The notes below the pieces were generated by a model that was not told the DNA's origin, made no database searches, and saw only the letters and a program-made list of their open reading frames with translations. From Aurantiacibacter zhengii (GTDB lineage: Bacteria > Pseudomonadota > Alphaproteobacteria > Sphingomonadales > Sphingomonadaceae), in assembly GCF_003584125.1 (NCBI RefSeq), contig NZ_QXFL01000002.1, forward strand, positions 496,001 to 560,000: a stretch of 64,000 nt of DNA, written 5' to 3'. Position 1 is the first letter of the stretch; each line of letters begins with the position of its first letter. Positions 1 to 9,816 of this stretch are shown in pieces. The translations under genes were made by a program, and so were the position numbers.

Positions 1-382
1 CGGATATATCCCGCTGCTGGGCGGAGCCTTGTCCATCGGCAATATCTGGCCGGACGACTACCGCTATTCCCGCGTGCCCCGCTATTACGAGGACTACTAC
101 GGTCTCAGCGGCCCGGATCGCTATCGTTATGCCGATAATGTGGTCTACCGGATGGATCCGCAAACCTCCGCCATTACATCCATTGCCGCGCTGCTCACGG
201 GCAGCGATTTCACCGTCGGCCAGCAGATGCCGCGCGGTTATGACGTGTACAACGTGCCCTACAGCTACCGTGACCAGTATTACGACCGGCCCGGTGCCAT
301 GTACCGTTACAACGATGGCTACGTTTACGAGATCGATCCGGAAACGCGACTTGTTGCGGCCGCCATCGAACTGCTGATCTGA
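1..382 (+). CDS. Tyr-rich hypothetical protein, 5' truncated by the window edge
   Basis: The reading frame is open from base 2, so the gene begins before the window; the in-frame TTG at 29 is not a convincing start. About 126 C-terminal residues are visible. They are rich in Tyr, Arg and Asp and contain two imperfect copies of one unit: YRYADNVVYRMDPQT near bases 122-168 and YRYNDGYVYEIDPET near 302-346, each followed by a short Ala/Leu/Ile helix. This suggests an internally duplicated, probably periplasmic protein. I do not recognise the family. It ends 14 bases before the fasciclin lipoprotein and may share its transcript. Confidence 0.6.
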   Translation, partial: GYIPLLGGALSIGNIWPDDYRYSRVPRYYEDYYGLSGPDRYRYADNVVYRMDPQTSAITSIAALLTGSDFTVGQQMPRGYDVYNVPYSYRDQYYDRPGAMYRYNDGYVYEIDPETRLVAAAIELLI

Positions 383-396
383 GAGGAACGGGAACC

Positions 397-954
397 ATGA
401 AGAAACACACCATCCTGTCCGCCCTTGCGGCGTGCAGCCTCTTGGCGCTGGCAGCCTGCGGCGGGGATGCACCTGCCGATGATGCGAGTGCGAGCGGCGA
501 GATCGGAAGTGAAACGCTGGCCGCGCTGATCGACGATAGCCCGGACCTTTCGACCACAGCCGAAATCCTTGGTGATACGGGCTTGCAAAGCGTTTTCGAC
601 GGCAATGCCCCTTACACGGTGTTCGCCCCCACTGACGAAGCCTTCGCCGCGCAGGACATCCCGCTGGAAGGCGAGGAGGCGCAGGCTGCCCGGGTGGCAA
701 TCCTGCGTGAGCACATCGTGCCGGGTTTCCTGACACGCGCGGACATAGTCGGCGCGGTGGAAAGCTCGGGCGGTTCGGTGGAAATGCAAACCATGGGATC
801 GAACACGCTGACCTTTACAGAGGACGGCGATACGCTCGTCATCGCATCTTCCGATGGCAGCCGGGCACGCGTATCGGGTGCCGGCATGAGCGGGGCAAAT
901 GGCTCTGTCTTCCCGGTCGATGGCGTTCTGAAATCGCTCGACGCGCCCGGCTGA
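397..954 (+). CDS. Fasciclin (FAS1) domain lipoprotein
   Basis: A 185-residue protein with a lipoprotein signal peptide: a basic start, a hydrophobic core and lipobox LAAC with Cys21 as the lipidation site. A single FAS1 domain fills roughly residues 38-183, recognisable from the conserved box TVFAPTDEAF at about 74-83 and the later ILREHIV segment near 108-114. FAS1 proteins act in cell-surface adhesion or protein-protein contact; no enzymatic role is indicated. The ATG follows a GAGAGGAACGGGAACC leader with a good Shine-Dalgarno match. A strong terminator follows the stop. Confidence 0.88.
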   Translation: MKKHTILSALAACSLLALAACGGDAPADDASASGEIGSETLAALIDDSPDLSTTAEILGDTGLQSVFDGNAPYTVFAPTDEAFAAQDIPLEGEEAQAARVAILREHIVPGFLTRADIVGAVESSGGSVEMQTMGSNTLTFTEDGDTLVIASSDGSRARVSGAGMSGANGSVFPVDGVLKSLDAPG

Positions 955-978
955 CGCCGATCCGGAACATCGAGAAGT

Positions 979-1012
979 AAAAGGGGGCGGCCTGCATGGG
1001 CCGCCCCTTTTT
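979..1012. terminator. Bidirectional rho-independent terminator between the fasciclin gene and tamB
   Basis: An A-run, a GGGGCGGCC/GGCCGCCCC stem with a short TGCAT-type loop and a T-run. A and T runs flank both sides, so it can end transcription from the plus-strand fasciclin gene and from the convergent tamB gene. Confidence 0.85.
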
Positions 1013-1029
1013 GTCATGCGCGGGTCCTG

Positions 1030-4000
1030 CTAGTAATCCCGCCGGTACTCCGCCGCCGCCTGATGCCGCCCGATGGTGCTGACGGTGGCCAGCAGGTTCA
1101 ACCAGCTGGTAACGCGGAACTCCAGTTCGGTGGCGTTGTAGCCCGCCCCGTCGGTGATGATTTCCACGTAAAAGCGGCGACCGAAGTTCTTGCCCAGCGC
1201 CACCGCCGTGCCGCGATCCAGGGCGGGGTCTGCGCCGATGATGCGCAGGCGATCTAGACCGATGGCATCGCGTAGCTGGTTGATCGGGCCGGTGCCTCCA
1301 CCGCCGCGCAGGCTGGCGACAGCCGCGCCCAGTTGCAGCGCATCGGTGGCGGAAAGGTCGGTGATCGACCCGCCAAACAGCAGACGTGCCAGCAGCTCCT
1401 CTTCCGGCAGTGCCGGGGTGGAGGAGAACGTGATCTCCGGCTGGCTGGCATTGCCACTCACGTCGACTTCGACGGAAATGCCGTTGACGTCGGTCGCAGC
1501 TGTCAGGTCGATGCGCGGATCGATCGGCACGGCCTGATCGAAGTCGATCTCGCCGCGGGTGATTTCGAAGCGCGTTCCGGCGAAGGAATAGAAACCCTGT
1601 CGCGGCACGATGGAAACAGAGCCACCGACACGCGGATCTTCGGTCGTGCCGCGCAGCAGCAGGTTCTCGGTGCGCCACTCGCTATCGAGACCCATGCCGT
1701 CGACGCGGATTCCGCCGGGGGCGCGCACGTCGATCAGGAAGCGCCACGGCTGCGTCGCGGCGGCGGCAGGGGCGAGGTCGGCGGGGCGATTTATCTCGGT
1801 CACGCGAACATTCGGCAATTCCGCCAGCACTTCCGAGCTGCCGAGCGACCAGCGGGCGCTGGTGGCTTCCAGGCGGCCGGCAATCGTGCCGCCTACCCCG
1901 TTGGAGATAATCCGCAGCGGGCCGGTGATGGTCGCGCCCATGTTCTCGAGGTCGAGGATCTCGGCGTTACGCGCAGCGATGCGCAGATCGATCTGCGGAC
2001 CGCGCTCTGCGGAGATATCCGACAGGTCGACAAAGCCGCTGCCCGACACACGCCCGCCATTGGGCGCGGTGCCCGCAAAACGGGTGATCGCGAGGCGCGA
2101 ACCGGTGAAGGTGCCGCGTGCTTCAACCCCGGTGATATCGGTGCCGGTCAGGCCGCTGCGGATACGCAGGGCATCGCCCGACATCGATCCGCGTACCTGG
2201 GGATTGCCCAGCGTGCCGCGCACGTTCGCGGCCACCGCTATGTCACCCGTCACGTCGAGCAGGTCGATAGCAGCAAGACGCCAGAGCGAGGCAGCCGAAC
2301 CGTTGAAGCGGAACTGGGCGTTGAGGTCGCCATTATAGAGCCGGTCCATCAGGGCGCCGCTCTGCGAAAGGTTGGCGATCCGCGCCTGCAGGCGGCCATC
2401 GGCGGAGCCGTTGTGGTTCATCACCGCGCGGGCTTCCAGGTCGTTTTCCGAAAGCTCGGCGACCAGGGCGATGTCCATCGGTTCGGATGTCAGCAGCGAG
2501 CTGGACCGCGTGAGATCGTCGATCATCAGCCGCGCCTGGCCCACCGGCAGGCCGTTCGATCCCGCCCGCATTTCGATCACGCCGGAGATTTCCCCGCCAA
2601 GACCAAGATCGCCCGAGAGTGCGCCAGCCAGGCTCAACGGCATGTCGTTGAGCGCAATGCGGCCCTCTGGAGCGCCTTCGCCCCCGAAGCTGCCGCTCGC
2701 GACGATGAAGCCATCGCCGTACGACAGTTGCGAGCGCTGGAGTTCCCAGCCGCCATCGTCGCGGGCCAGCAGCACGGCACGGCGCGGCATGGAAATGTCG
2801 CGGCCGGCGTATGAACCATCCACCGCCACGGCGATCCGCTCCGGCGCGATCTGGCCGTTCACCAGCAATTCGAAGCGGCTGCCGCGAGAGCCCGTGAGCG
2901 CTGCATCGAATGTGCCGCTCCCATTCACGATCTCTGCCTGGGCGGCAAGGCGGCCGATGAACAGGTTGCCGTAAGACAGGCCTTGAAGGTTGGCATTGCC
3001 CGTGATCGTGGTGTTGCCTTCCGCGATCAAGCCGCTGGCATCCACGGTGCCGCTCGCGATCATGATCGGCGTTGCCCCGCCAAAGCGCGCGCCGTCTGCC
3101 ACCAGGTCGATATCGAAGCCCTGCCCACCGTCGCGCACGGCCAGGTCGATCGTCCCGTCCAGTCCGCCGCGACCCACGTCGAGCGTGCCCGCAACGCCGC
3201 CATCGACAAGGTCAAGCGTGCCGCTGACGCGCGTGTCGGCCACGTCCAGCCGGTCAATGCGGATCGCCGAAGTGCCGTCCTCGCGGGTGATGAAACCGAG
3301 TTCGCCGCTGAATTCGCCCAGGGTGGACATGCCCTGCGTCTCGATCGCAAATCCGTCGCCGGAGGGCGAGATGCTCACCCGCACATCGGCAAGGCCCGCC
3401 GCGGGGAGAGGATCGGCCAGCACCAGTTCGACGTAGGGGCCGTCATCGGCCAGCGTCGCCTCGATAGTAAAGGGACCGTACTCGGTATGCCTGCCGCTGC
3501 CCACGACACTGGTGCCGCCGTCATCCACGCGCCCGTCGAGCGTTGCCGTCAGCTTGGTCGCGTTGATCGAGAGCGCATTGAACGCCAGCGGCATTTCCCC
3601 GCCCAGTGCGATGCCGCCGTCGAAGCGGATGTTCTCGCCGGCCACCGTGGTGATCGTCTCGTTCGTCACCTGGTCCACGCGGCCCTGCAGTTCCGCGCGC
3701 AGCATCCACGGCGCGTCTCCGCCGATACGGAAGCGGATCTGCGCGGCGGCATCCACCGTGCCCACGCCATCGAAAGCGAGGTCGGCGATGTTCACCGGCC
3801 CGCTTACCCGCGTCAGCCCGGTGTCGAGATTGCTGTTGAGGCCCAGCCGGGCGCGCAGGCCGCGGAACTGTACCGCCAGGTTTTCGGACAGGATCTCGTT
3901 CCCGGCATAGACGATGGTACCATCGAGACTGCCATTGACGAGGCGCGGATCGAACAGTTCGTTGCCGCTCACGATACGCCCGATGGCGGCATCCACCGGC

Positions 4001-5253
4001 ACCGTGACCCGTGTACCGTCGAAGGTGAGCGTGCCCTGCTGGGCGACGTTGGAGACGACGATCCCGCTCGCATCGATCTCGTCCACCGTCAGGGTGTGCG
4101 GCATGGTCAGTTCACGGAACGGGCCATTCAGCGTGCCTTGCAGTTCAAGTCCGTTCAGCGCGACATCGGGAGAAAACAGCGTCGCGTCGAGCAGTTGCGC
4201 GGCGATGTCGAAATCGCGAAACGCGTTATCGGCAAGGTCGATCGTGCCCTGGCCATCGGCATTCACACCGCGCGCGCGCAGCATGAAATTGCCTTCCAGG
4301 ACCGAATCCACCAGCGTTCCCGCTGCCGATAGCGAGACCGTTTCACCCAGGGCGCGTGCGGGCAACCCTTCGACGTAGGCGCCTGGCTGCGCCTGGCCGA
4401 CGATGCGATACTGGCCGCTTTCGTTGTAAAGGTCGAAGTCGAGCAGCTCGCGGCCACCCTGGGTCGCCAGTAGGTCGCCCTGCCAAGAGTTCCAGCTACC
4501 GTCGCCTTCCAGCGTGATGGCGAGGTCTTCCTCCGCACCCACCATGGCCGCCAGGAAGCCGCCTTCGGGGGCCTGCCAGTTGAGGGCAAGATCGAAGCGA
4601 TCGCCATCGGGTTCTGCGTGGATCAGCGCGGCAAATTCGTCCCCGCCGCCGAAATGGCCATCGGCATCGAGGTAGACCAGGCCATCGCGGATATCCGCCT
4701 CGGCGGCGAAGTTGATGGTGCGCTGCTCACCCAGCAGCCCTTCGGCCACGGTCAAGTTGTCGATCACGAAACGATCAACGCGGATATCGAAATCGGGAAG
4801 GATCGGCGCGTCGGGATCGCCGGGATTGAGTTCCGGCGCGGCATAGAGCGTGCCGTTGGTCAGCACCAGGTGACGCACGTCGAGCCCGCTGGTGAACCAG
4901 CGATGCGGGCGCCAGTTGAGGTCTATCGTCGGCACTTCCAAAAATAGCGTGTCGTTCGCGTCGTACAGCTTCACATCGTGGAACGTGCTGCTCCACAGCA
5001 CCGAACCGTCGATCTCGCCCACTTCGACCCGAAGGCCCGACGCAGGGGCCACCTTGCTGATCTGGTCGACGATGAACTGGCGGCCCGGCGGCGTGTGGAG
5101 GAATGCGACGACCAGCAGGACAAGGCCCAGCAGCGCGGCAAGCACCCAACCGATCCCTTTCAGGATACGGATCGGAATACGGCGCTTGCGCCCTTTCGCG
5201 TGCGCCTCGGTGTTCTCTTCCGGCGCGTCGTCCATGGTATCCGCGTCGGCCAT
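1030..5253 (-). CDS. tamB: Translocation and assembly module subunit TamB (DUF490)
   Basis: A 1407-residue protein with a basic N-terminus and one membrane anchor at about residues 30-53, followed by a very long beta-rich region of repeated Asp/Gly/Ile patterns and a C-terminal DUF490/TamB domain in roughly the last 350 residues. TamB spans the periplasm from the inner membrane. In this family it works with the outer-membrane protein TamA in outer-membrane protein assembly or phospholipid transport. tamA lies directly upstream on the same strand and its stop overlaps this start, so the two are translationally coupled. The length is normal for alphaproteobacterial TamB. Confidence 0.93.
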   Translation of the reverse strand: MADADTMDDAPEENTEAHAKGRKRRIPIRILKGIGWVLAALLGLVLLVVAFLHTPPGRQFIVDQISKVAPASGLRVEVGEIDGSVLWSSTFHDVKLYDANDTLFLEVPTIDLNWRPHRWFTSGLDVRHLVLTNGTLYAAPELNPGDPDAPILPDFDIRVDRFVIDNLTVAEGLLGEQRTINFAAEADIRDGLVYLDADGHFGGGDEFAALIHAEPDGDRFDLALNWQAPEGGFLAAMVGAEEDLAITLEGDGSWNSWQGDLLATQGGRELLDFDLYNESGQYRIVGQAQPGAYVEGLPARALGETVSLSAAGTLVDSVLEGNFMLRARGVNADGQGTIDLADNAFRDFDIAAQLLDATLFSPDVALNGLELQGTLNGPFRELTMPHTLTVDEIDASGIVVSNVAQQGTLTFDGTRVTVPVDAAIGRIVSGNELFDPRLVNGSLDGTIVYAGNEILSENLAVQFRGLRARLGLNSNLDTGLTRVSGPVNIADLAFDGVGTVDAAAQIRFRIGGDAPWMLRAELQGRVDQVTNETITTVAGENIRFDGGIALGGEMPLAFNALSINATKLTATLDGRVDDGGTSVVGSGRHTEYGPFTIEATLADDGPYVELVLADPLPAAGLADVRVSISPSGDGFAIETQGMSTLGEFSGELGFITREDGTSAIRIDRLDVADTRVSGTLDLVDGGVAGTLDVGRGGLDGTIDLAVRDGGQGFDIDLVADGARFGGATPIMIASGTVDASGLIAEGNTTITGNANLQGLSYGNLFIGRLAAQAEIVNGSGTFDAALTGSRGSRFELLVNGQIAPERIAVAVDGSYAGRDISMPRRAVLLARDDGGWELQRSQLSYGDGFIVASGSFGGEGAPEGRIALNDMPLSLAGALSGDLGLGGEISGVIEMRAGSNGLPVGQARLMIDDLTRSSSLLTSEPMDIALVAELSENDLEARAVMNHNGSADGRLQARIANLSQSGALMDRLYNGDLNAQFRFNGSAASLWRLAAIDLLDVTGDIAVAANVRGTLGNPQVRGSMSGDALRIRSGLTGTDITGVEARGTFTGSRLAITRFAGTAPNGGRVSGSGFVDLSDISAERGPQIDLRIAARNAEILDLENMGATITGPLRIISNGVGGTIAGRLEATSARWSLGSSEVLAELPNVRVTEINRPADLAPAAAATQPWRFLIDVRAPGGIRVDGMGLDSEWRTENLLLRGTTEDPRVGGSVSIVPRQGFYSFAGTRFEITRGEIDFDQAVPIDPRIDLTAATDVNGISVEVDVSGNASQPEITFSSTPALPEEELLARLLFGGSITDLSATDALQLGAAVASLRGGGGTGPINQLRDAIGLDRLRIIGADPALDRGTAVALGKNFGRRFYVEIITDGAGYNATELEFRVTSWLNLLATVSTIGRHQAAAEYRRDY

Positions 5254-7409
5254 CAGAAAGCCTGGCCCAGCGCGACGTAGACGGCAATCCAGCTGTCGTT
5301 GGGACCGGGGTTGAGCGGGAACGCCACGTCAAGGCGCAGCGGACCGAAACCGGTATCGTAGCGAACACCCACGCCCGCGCCGTACTTGATGGTGTTGAAA
5401 TCGGGCGTCGGATCAAGCCCGACCGAGCCGGCATCGATGAACGGCACGACGCTGATCGCGCCATCCATGAAACCGGTGCCGATGCGCGCCTCGGCGGAGA
5501 CTTCCACCAGGCTGCGACCGCCCAGCGGATCGCCGGTGTTGTTCAGCGGGCCGATCTGGCGATAGCCATAACCGCGCACCGATCCGCCGCCGCCGGCATA
5601 GAGCCTGCGCGATGGCGCGATGGCTGCCAGCGGCGCGCCGGGAATGCTGGCCACCCGCACGCGGCCCGCCAGCACGGTGTTCTCTCCCACGCTCTGGTAG
5701 TAGGAGGCATCGACCTGGCTGCGGACGTAGAAGCTCTGCACGCCTTCGTTATCGGAAATTTCCGGCGAGACGCGGCCCGACAGGCGCCAGCCCTCGGTCG
5801 GGTCGAGCAGGTCGTCCGAATTGTCGAGCTGGGCGTAAAGCGGCAGCGCGGCGATGAAATAGGTTTCTCGCGCCAGGTCTCGGCCATCGGCAGCGCGCTC
5901 GCTTTCCTGCGTAGCCACCAGTTCCACACCGACGGACCAGCTGAAAGCCTTCTGGAACAGCAGGGTGCTGACACGCTCGTAAGTGCCGATCAGCGAGGCG
6001 GTGCGTGCGTCGTAGGCGTCGTAGTCGATGGTGGAGGCGAAAGCGTCCACCGTCAGGATGCGGTCGCGCCCGCGGAAGTTGTTCTTGCGGAAAGTGACGC
6101 CCGCCAGCTGTTCCTGCGTACCTGCGATGCCGCGCACGCGCAGCATGCCTTCCGGCGGGAATAGGTTGCGGTGTTCCCAGCTTCCTTCCAGCCGGATGCC
6201 TTCTTCCGTACCGAAGCCGATGCTGCCGGCAATCGTGCGAAGCGGGGCCTGCGTCATGTCGGCCTGGATATCGACCACGCCCGGTTCGGTGGCGGTCGGT
6301 TCCTGCACGACGACCGGCGTCAGCTCGACCGAGCCGAGAAGGCCGGTCGCCAGCATGGCGCGGCGCAGATCCATCTCGTCGCTTCGGCGATAGATGTCGC
6401 CCTGGTCCCAGCGGGCAATCTGGGTGAGATGGCTGCTGGAAAGGAAATCGGGATCGGAACTGATGACTTCGCCAAGGCGATAGCGGCCGCCCGGTTCCAC
6501 CGGCATGCTGATATCGCCCTCGTCGCGGTCATGGTCCACCAGCAACGATGGCGCGTCGATCGTGGCGAAGGGGAAGCCGCTTTCGCCCAGTGCCCGGTCG
6601 AGGTCGAACTGCTCGGCCTCGATCGTATCGAGCGAGATGGGATCGCCGACCTGGATATCGTATGCGCGGCGCAGGGCATCGTACTGGTCGCCCGCCGCGC
6701 GCAGATTGCCGAGATCGATCGCCCCTACTGTATAGCGATTTCCGGGAATGATATCGAAGCGCACGGCAGGCGGATCGACGTCCGCCTCGACGCTTGTCTG
6801 CACATTGCCGACCGAGCGCTGCAACTGGGCATCAAAATAGCCGTAGACGCGCAGCAATTCGCCCAGCAGCGCCTCATCCTCGCGCGCCTGCACGGCGAGG
6901 CGGGCGATATTGCCATCGTCGTCGTATTCCTCGACCGTGGAAAGGGATTCGAACCGCTCCAGGAACTCGTCGCGCTGCGGGAACAGGGCGGTATCGTTGG
7001 GGAAGACCAGCACCAGCTCGTCCGACAGACGTTCCTCGCTGCCGGCAACCGTGCGCGGGATCTGATCCTCGAACTGGACGAACTCGATCTCCTGCTCCGC
7101 CGGTTCGAGCGGCGCGATCTGCGGAAGGTCGATATCTTCGGGCCAGGGCACCGTGATCATCGGCATTTCGGCAAGTGGCGCGTCGGCTTCCAGCGGAACC
7201 TGCGCATCGACATCGGCCTCGTCCGAAGCGGGGACGCCTTGCGATGCCCATTCCTCGGGATTGTCGACCGCTGCATCGGGGATCAGGTCCTCGAGGCTGG
7301 GCGTGTCCTGCCGTTCCTGCGCAGCCGCGGGCTGCGCGAACGGGCTGGCCAGCAGCGCCAGTGCGGCAGCCATCGCGGTGCCGGTCTTTCTGGAATTGGG
7401 GGCAATCAT
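5253..7409 (-). CDS. tamA: TamA-type BamA-family outer membrane protein
   Basis: The start chosen at 7409 gives 718 residues beginning with a signal peptide (basic start, AAALALLASP core, cleavage after a PAAAQ-like site). The frame stays open upstream, but that part lies antisense to nothing useful and inside bpt, so it is rejected. An acidic linker (about 35-120) precedes POTRA-like repeats (about 150-400) and a C-terminal 16-strand BamA-type barrel ending in the expected aromatic residue (GQAF). Overlap with tamB marks this as TamA rather than BamA. It follows bpt by 10 bases on the same strand. Confidence 0.9.
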   Translation of the reverse strand: MIAPNSRKTGTAMAAALALLASPFAQPAAAQERQDTPSLEDLIPDAAVDNPEEWASQGVPASDEADVDAQVPLEADAPLAEMPMITVPWPEDIDLPQIAPLEPAEQEIEFVQFEDQIPRTVAGSEERLSDELVLVFPNDTALFPQRDEFLERFESLSTVEEYDDDGNIARLAVQAREDEALLGELLRVYGYFDAQLQRSVGNVQTSVEADVDPPAVRFDIIPGNRYTVGAIDLGNLRAAGDQYDALRRAYDIQVGDPISLDTIEAEQFDLDRALGESGFPFATIDAPSLLVDHDRDEGDISMPVEPGGRYRLGEVISSDPDFLSSSHLTQIARWDQGDIYRRSDEMDLRRAMLATGLLGSVELTPVVVQEPTATEPGVVDIQADMTQAPLRTIAGSIGFGTEEGIRLEGSWEHRNLFPPEGMLRVRGIAGTQEQLAGVTFRKNNFRGRDRILTVDAFASTIDYDAYDARTASLIGTYERVSTLLFQKAFSWSVGVELVATQESERAADGRDLARETYFIAALPLYAQLDNSDDLLDPTEGWRLSGRVSPEISDNEGVQSFYVRSQVDASYYQSVGENTVLAGRVRVASIPGAPLAAIAPSRRLYAGGGGSVRGYGYRQIGPLNNTGDPLGGRSLVEVSAEARIGTGFMDGAISVVPFIDAGSVGLDPTPDFNTIKYGAGVGVRYDTGFGPLRLDVAFPLNPGPNDSWIAVYVALGQAF

Positions 7410-7419
7410 GCCAAGAAGC

Positions 7420-8271
7420 TCAGGTGAGCTTGTATTCCTCCTGCAGGCCCGGCGTGTTGTCCTTCGACCCTCCATCGGTCGCAGGAGCGCGCGCGCAAGA
7501 ACCCTTTGCAACACCTTCGATAAGCTGGCGCTGTTCATTTTCGGACATGCGTCGCCAGCCGTCGGGGCCAAGGGCCTCGAGCGGGCGGAAGCGGACCTTG
7601 TACTGCATGCGCTCCGACCCCTCGACCCAGTAGCCGAGGTAGACGAAGGGCAAGCCGGTTTCACAGGCCCGCTTGATGTGTTCGAGGATGACGTAGTTCC
7701 CAAGCCCGCTACGATGCTCCAGTTCAGGGTCGTAGAAGCTGTAGATCATCGACAACCCGTCCGCCTGCCTGTCTGTCAGGCAAGCCGCGACCAGCCGACC
7801 AACGGAGCCATCGTCAGAAGGTTCCCTGTATTCAATGACAAAGCTGGACACGCTGGTGTGTTCGACCATGTCGGCATAGTCCACCTCGTCCATGGCGGCC
7901 ATTCCGCCGCCCGGATGACGATGTTCCAGATAGCGTTGCAGCAGGGCGAACTGCTCCTCGGTCGCCCAGGGACGGCATTCGGTGACGACGAGATCGGCGT
8001 TCGCCTTCATCGCCCGCTTCTGCGAGCTGGATGGCTTGAACTCGGTTGCCGCCACGCGCACCGAGACACACGCCTTGCAGCCCTCGCAGCTCGGGCGATA
8101 GGCGACGGTCTGGCTGCGACGGAACCCGATGCGGCCCAGCGCATCGTTGAGCTGCTCGGCATGCGGGCCTTTCAGCTCGGTGAAGACCTTACGCTCCGTC
8201 CGCCCCGGCAGGTACGGACACGGCGCAGGGCTGGTCACGAAAAAGCGGGGGAAGCGTACGGGTGCCGTCAC
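7420..8271 (-). CDS. bpt: Aspartate/glutamate leucyltransferase (Bpt)
   Basis: Transfers leucine from Leu-tRNA to N-terminal Asp or Glu, marking proteins for the N-end rule pathway. The N-terminal half has the Cys set of the ATE/Bpt fold: C18 in APCPYLPG and C62, C65 and C68 in SCEGCKAC. The C-terminal half has the GNAT-like HPGGGM and [15 protein letters not shown] segments. The GTG at 8271 gives 283 residues starting at the conserved [11 protein letters not shown]; an in-frame ATG at 8325 with a GGGG leader would add 18 residues that do not look conserved. The C-terminus has a short charged tail. Cotranscription with tamA-tamB looks likely from the 10-base gap. Confidence 0.92.
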   Translation of the reverse strand: MTAPVRFPRFFVTSPAPCPYLPGRTERKVFTELKGPHAEQLNDALGRIGFRRSQTVAYRPSCEGCKACVSVRVAATEFKPSSSQKRAMKANADLVVTECRPWATEEQFALLQRYLEHRHPGGGMAAMDEVDYADMVEHTSVSSFVIEYREPSDDGSVGRLVAACLTDRQADGLSMIYSFYDPELEHRSGLGNYVILEHIKRACETGLPFVYLGYWVEGSERMQYKVRFRPLEALGPDGWRRMSENEQRQLIEGVAKGSCARAPATDGGSKDNTPGLQEEYKLT

Positions 8272-8462
8272 TTGGCTGGGCGATCCTCTTTGCTGGCGTT
8301 CAGAATGGAACGCGGTTCGACGCATGCGGTTTCCCCACCTTATGACCGGCGGGAATCGCGTATTGAACCATGTTAACCATATAAATCGCCATTCGTAGGA
8401 TTAATTTCCACAAATAGCGTCGTGCGTGCGGTTAACGACCCGTAACGGGTCATCCTGTCGCG

Positions 8463-9701
8463 TTAGTTCAGTTCCACCTGGCTGACCGAATAACCCTTTT
8501 CCGTCAGCGCGGCGACCAGTGCGTCCAGCTGCTCACGGTCGCGCGCCTCGCACTCGATATCGGTCACCAGGCCCTTGGCGGGCAGATTGGTGAAAATGCG
8601 CTGGTGATAGATTTCCAGGATGTTGACGTTGTGACGCTCGAATTCTCCCATCACCCTGAACAGGGCGCCGGGGCGATCCTGCAGGGTGATCTGCAGGCGC
8701 GCCAGGCGGCCCGAGCGGGCGAGGTCGCGCAGCAGCACGTTCGCCAGCAGGCGGGTATCGATATTGCCCCCGCACAGCACCAGGCCGATCTTCTTGTCCG
8801 CGAACCGTTCGCGGTGGGCCAGCACTGCGGCGAGACCCGCAGATCCCGCACCTTCCACGACGGTTTTCTCGATCTGCAGCAGCAGCGAGACCGCCTCTTC
8901 CAGGTGGCGCTCCTCCACCAGCAGGATTTCGTCCACCACCTGGCGGATCACCTTCTGGGTGAACTTGCCCGGCTCCTTCACGGCGATGCCCTCTGCCAGC
9001 GTATCCCCGCCCGAGGGAAGATCCGTGCCAGCCCATGCGTTATAGCTGCTGGGGTACAGCCGCGCTTCGGCACCCACCACCTCGATCGGCCGGCCTTGCG
9101 CCTTGGCGACGGTGCCCATGCCGCTGATCAGGCCTCCGCCGCCGATGGGGACGACGATTGTTTCGATGTCCGGCGCATCCTCGAACATTTCCAGCGCCAC
9201 GGTGCCCTGCCCGGCGGCAACGTGCGGATCGTCGAACGGATGGACGAAGGTAAGGCCCATCTCCTTTTCCAGCTTGCGCGCATGAGCATAGGCATCGTCG
9301 AACGTCTCGCCTTCCAGCACCACGTTGCCGCCCACGCTTTCGGTCTGCATGATCTTCACGGTCGGCGTGGTGCGCGGCATCACGATGGTGACGGGCACGT
9401 CCAGCCGCGTACCGTGATAGGAAAGACCCTGCGAATGGTTGCCTGCCGAAGCGGCAATGACACCGCGGCGGCGCTGTTCGTCGCTCAGCAGCAGCAGCGC
9501 GTTCAGCGCGCCGCGTTCCTTGTAGGCGGCGGTGAACTGGTGGTTCTCGAATTTCAGCCAGATTTCCGCGCCCATGATCTTCGACAAGGTCTGCGAATGC
9601 ATGGTCGGCGTGCGCACTACGGCGCCCTTGATACGCTCGGCAGCGGCACGCACATCTTCCAGCGTCAGGCTGGTGGCTAGGCTCTGGTCTGTTCCCGTCA
9701 T
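8463..9701 (-). CDS. ilvA: Threonine ammonia-lyase (biosynthetic/catabolic PLP type with ACT-like domain)
   Basis: Converts threonine to 2-oxobutanoate and ammonia, the first step to isoleucine. From the ATG at 9701 the protein has 412 residues; the open frame upstream to 9779 is not supported. The PLP lysine is K61 in TAAYKERGALN, and the phosphate-binding glycine loop VPIGGGGLISG is near 183-193. Residues from about 335 form one ACT-like regulatory domain (RLQITLQDRPGALFRVM), as in the shorter TdcB/IlvA class. It is divergent from the dehydrogenase at 9817. Confidence 0.92.
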   Translation of the reverse strand: MTGTDQSLATSLTLEDVRAAAERIKGAVVRTPTMHSQTLSKIMGAEIWLKFENHQFTAAYKERGALNALLLLSDEQRRRGVIAASAGNHSQGLSYHGTRLDVPVTIVMPRTTPTVKIMQTESVGGNVVLEGETFDDAYAHARKLEKEMGLTFVHPFDDPHVAAGQGTVALEMFEDAPDIETIVVPIGGGGLISGMGTVAKAQGRPIEVVGAEARLYPSSYNAWAGTDLPSGGDTLAEGIAVKEPGKFTQKVIRQVVDEILLVEERHLEEAVSLLLQIEKTVVEGAGSAGLAAVLAHRERFADKKIGLVLCGGNIDTRLLANVLLRDLARSGRLARLQITLQDRPGALFRVMGEFERHNVNILEIYHQRIFTNLPAKGLVTDIECEARDREQLDALVAALTEKGYSVSQVELN

Positions 9702-9816
9702 GGCACGAGCGCCTAGCCCAAGGGCGCGCGCGTGGAAATAGGGCGTTGCCCTTTCGCTGACAAAGATTGCCCCCGGCAATTGCTATCCGCGCCCAGATTG
9801 GGCATCGCTGCGCGCC

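Noticed and set aside
2983..4332. 449-residue plus-strand frame opposite tamB
   Set aside because: Shadow of the tamB frame, without ribosome site or domain.
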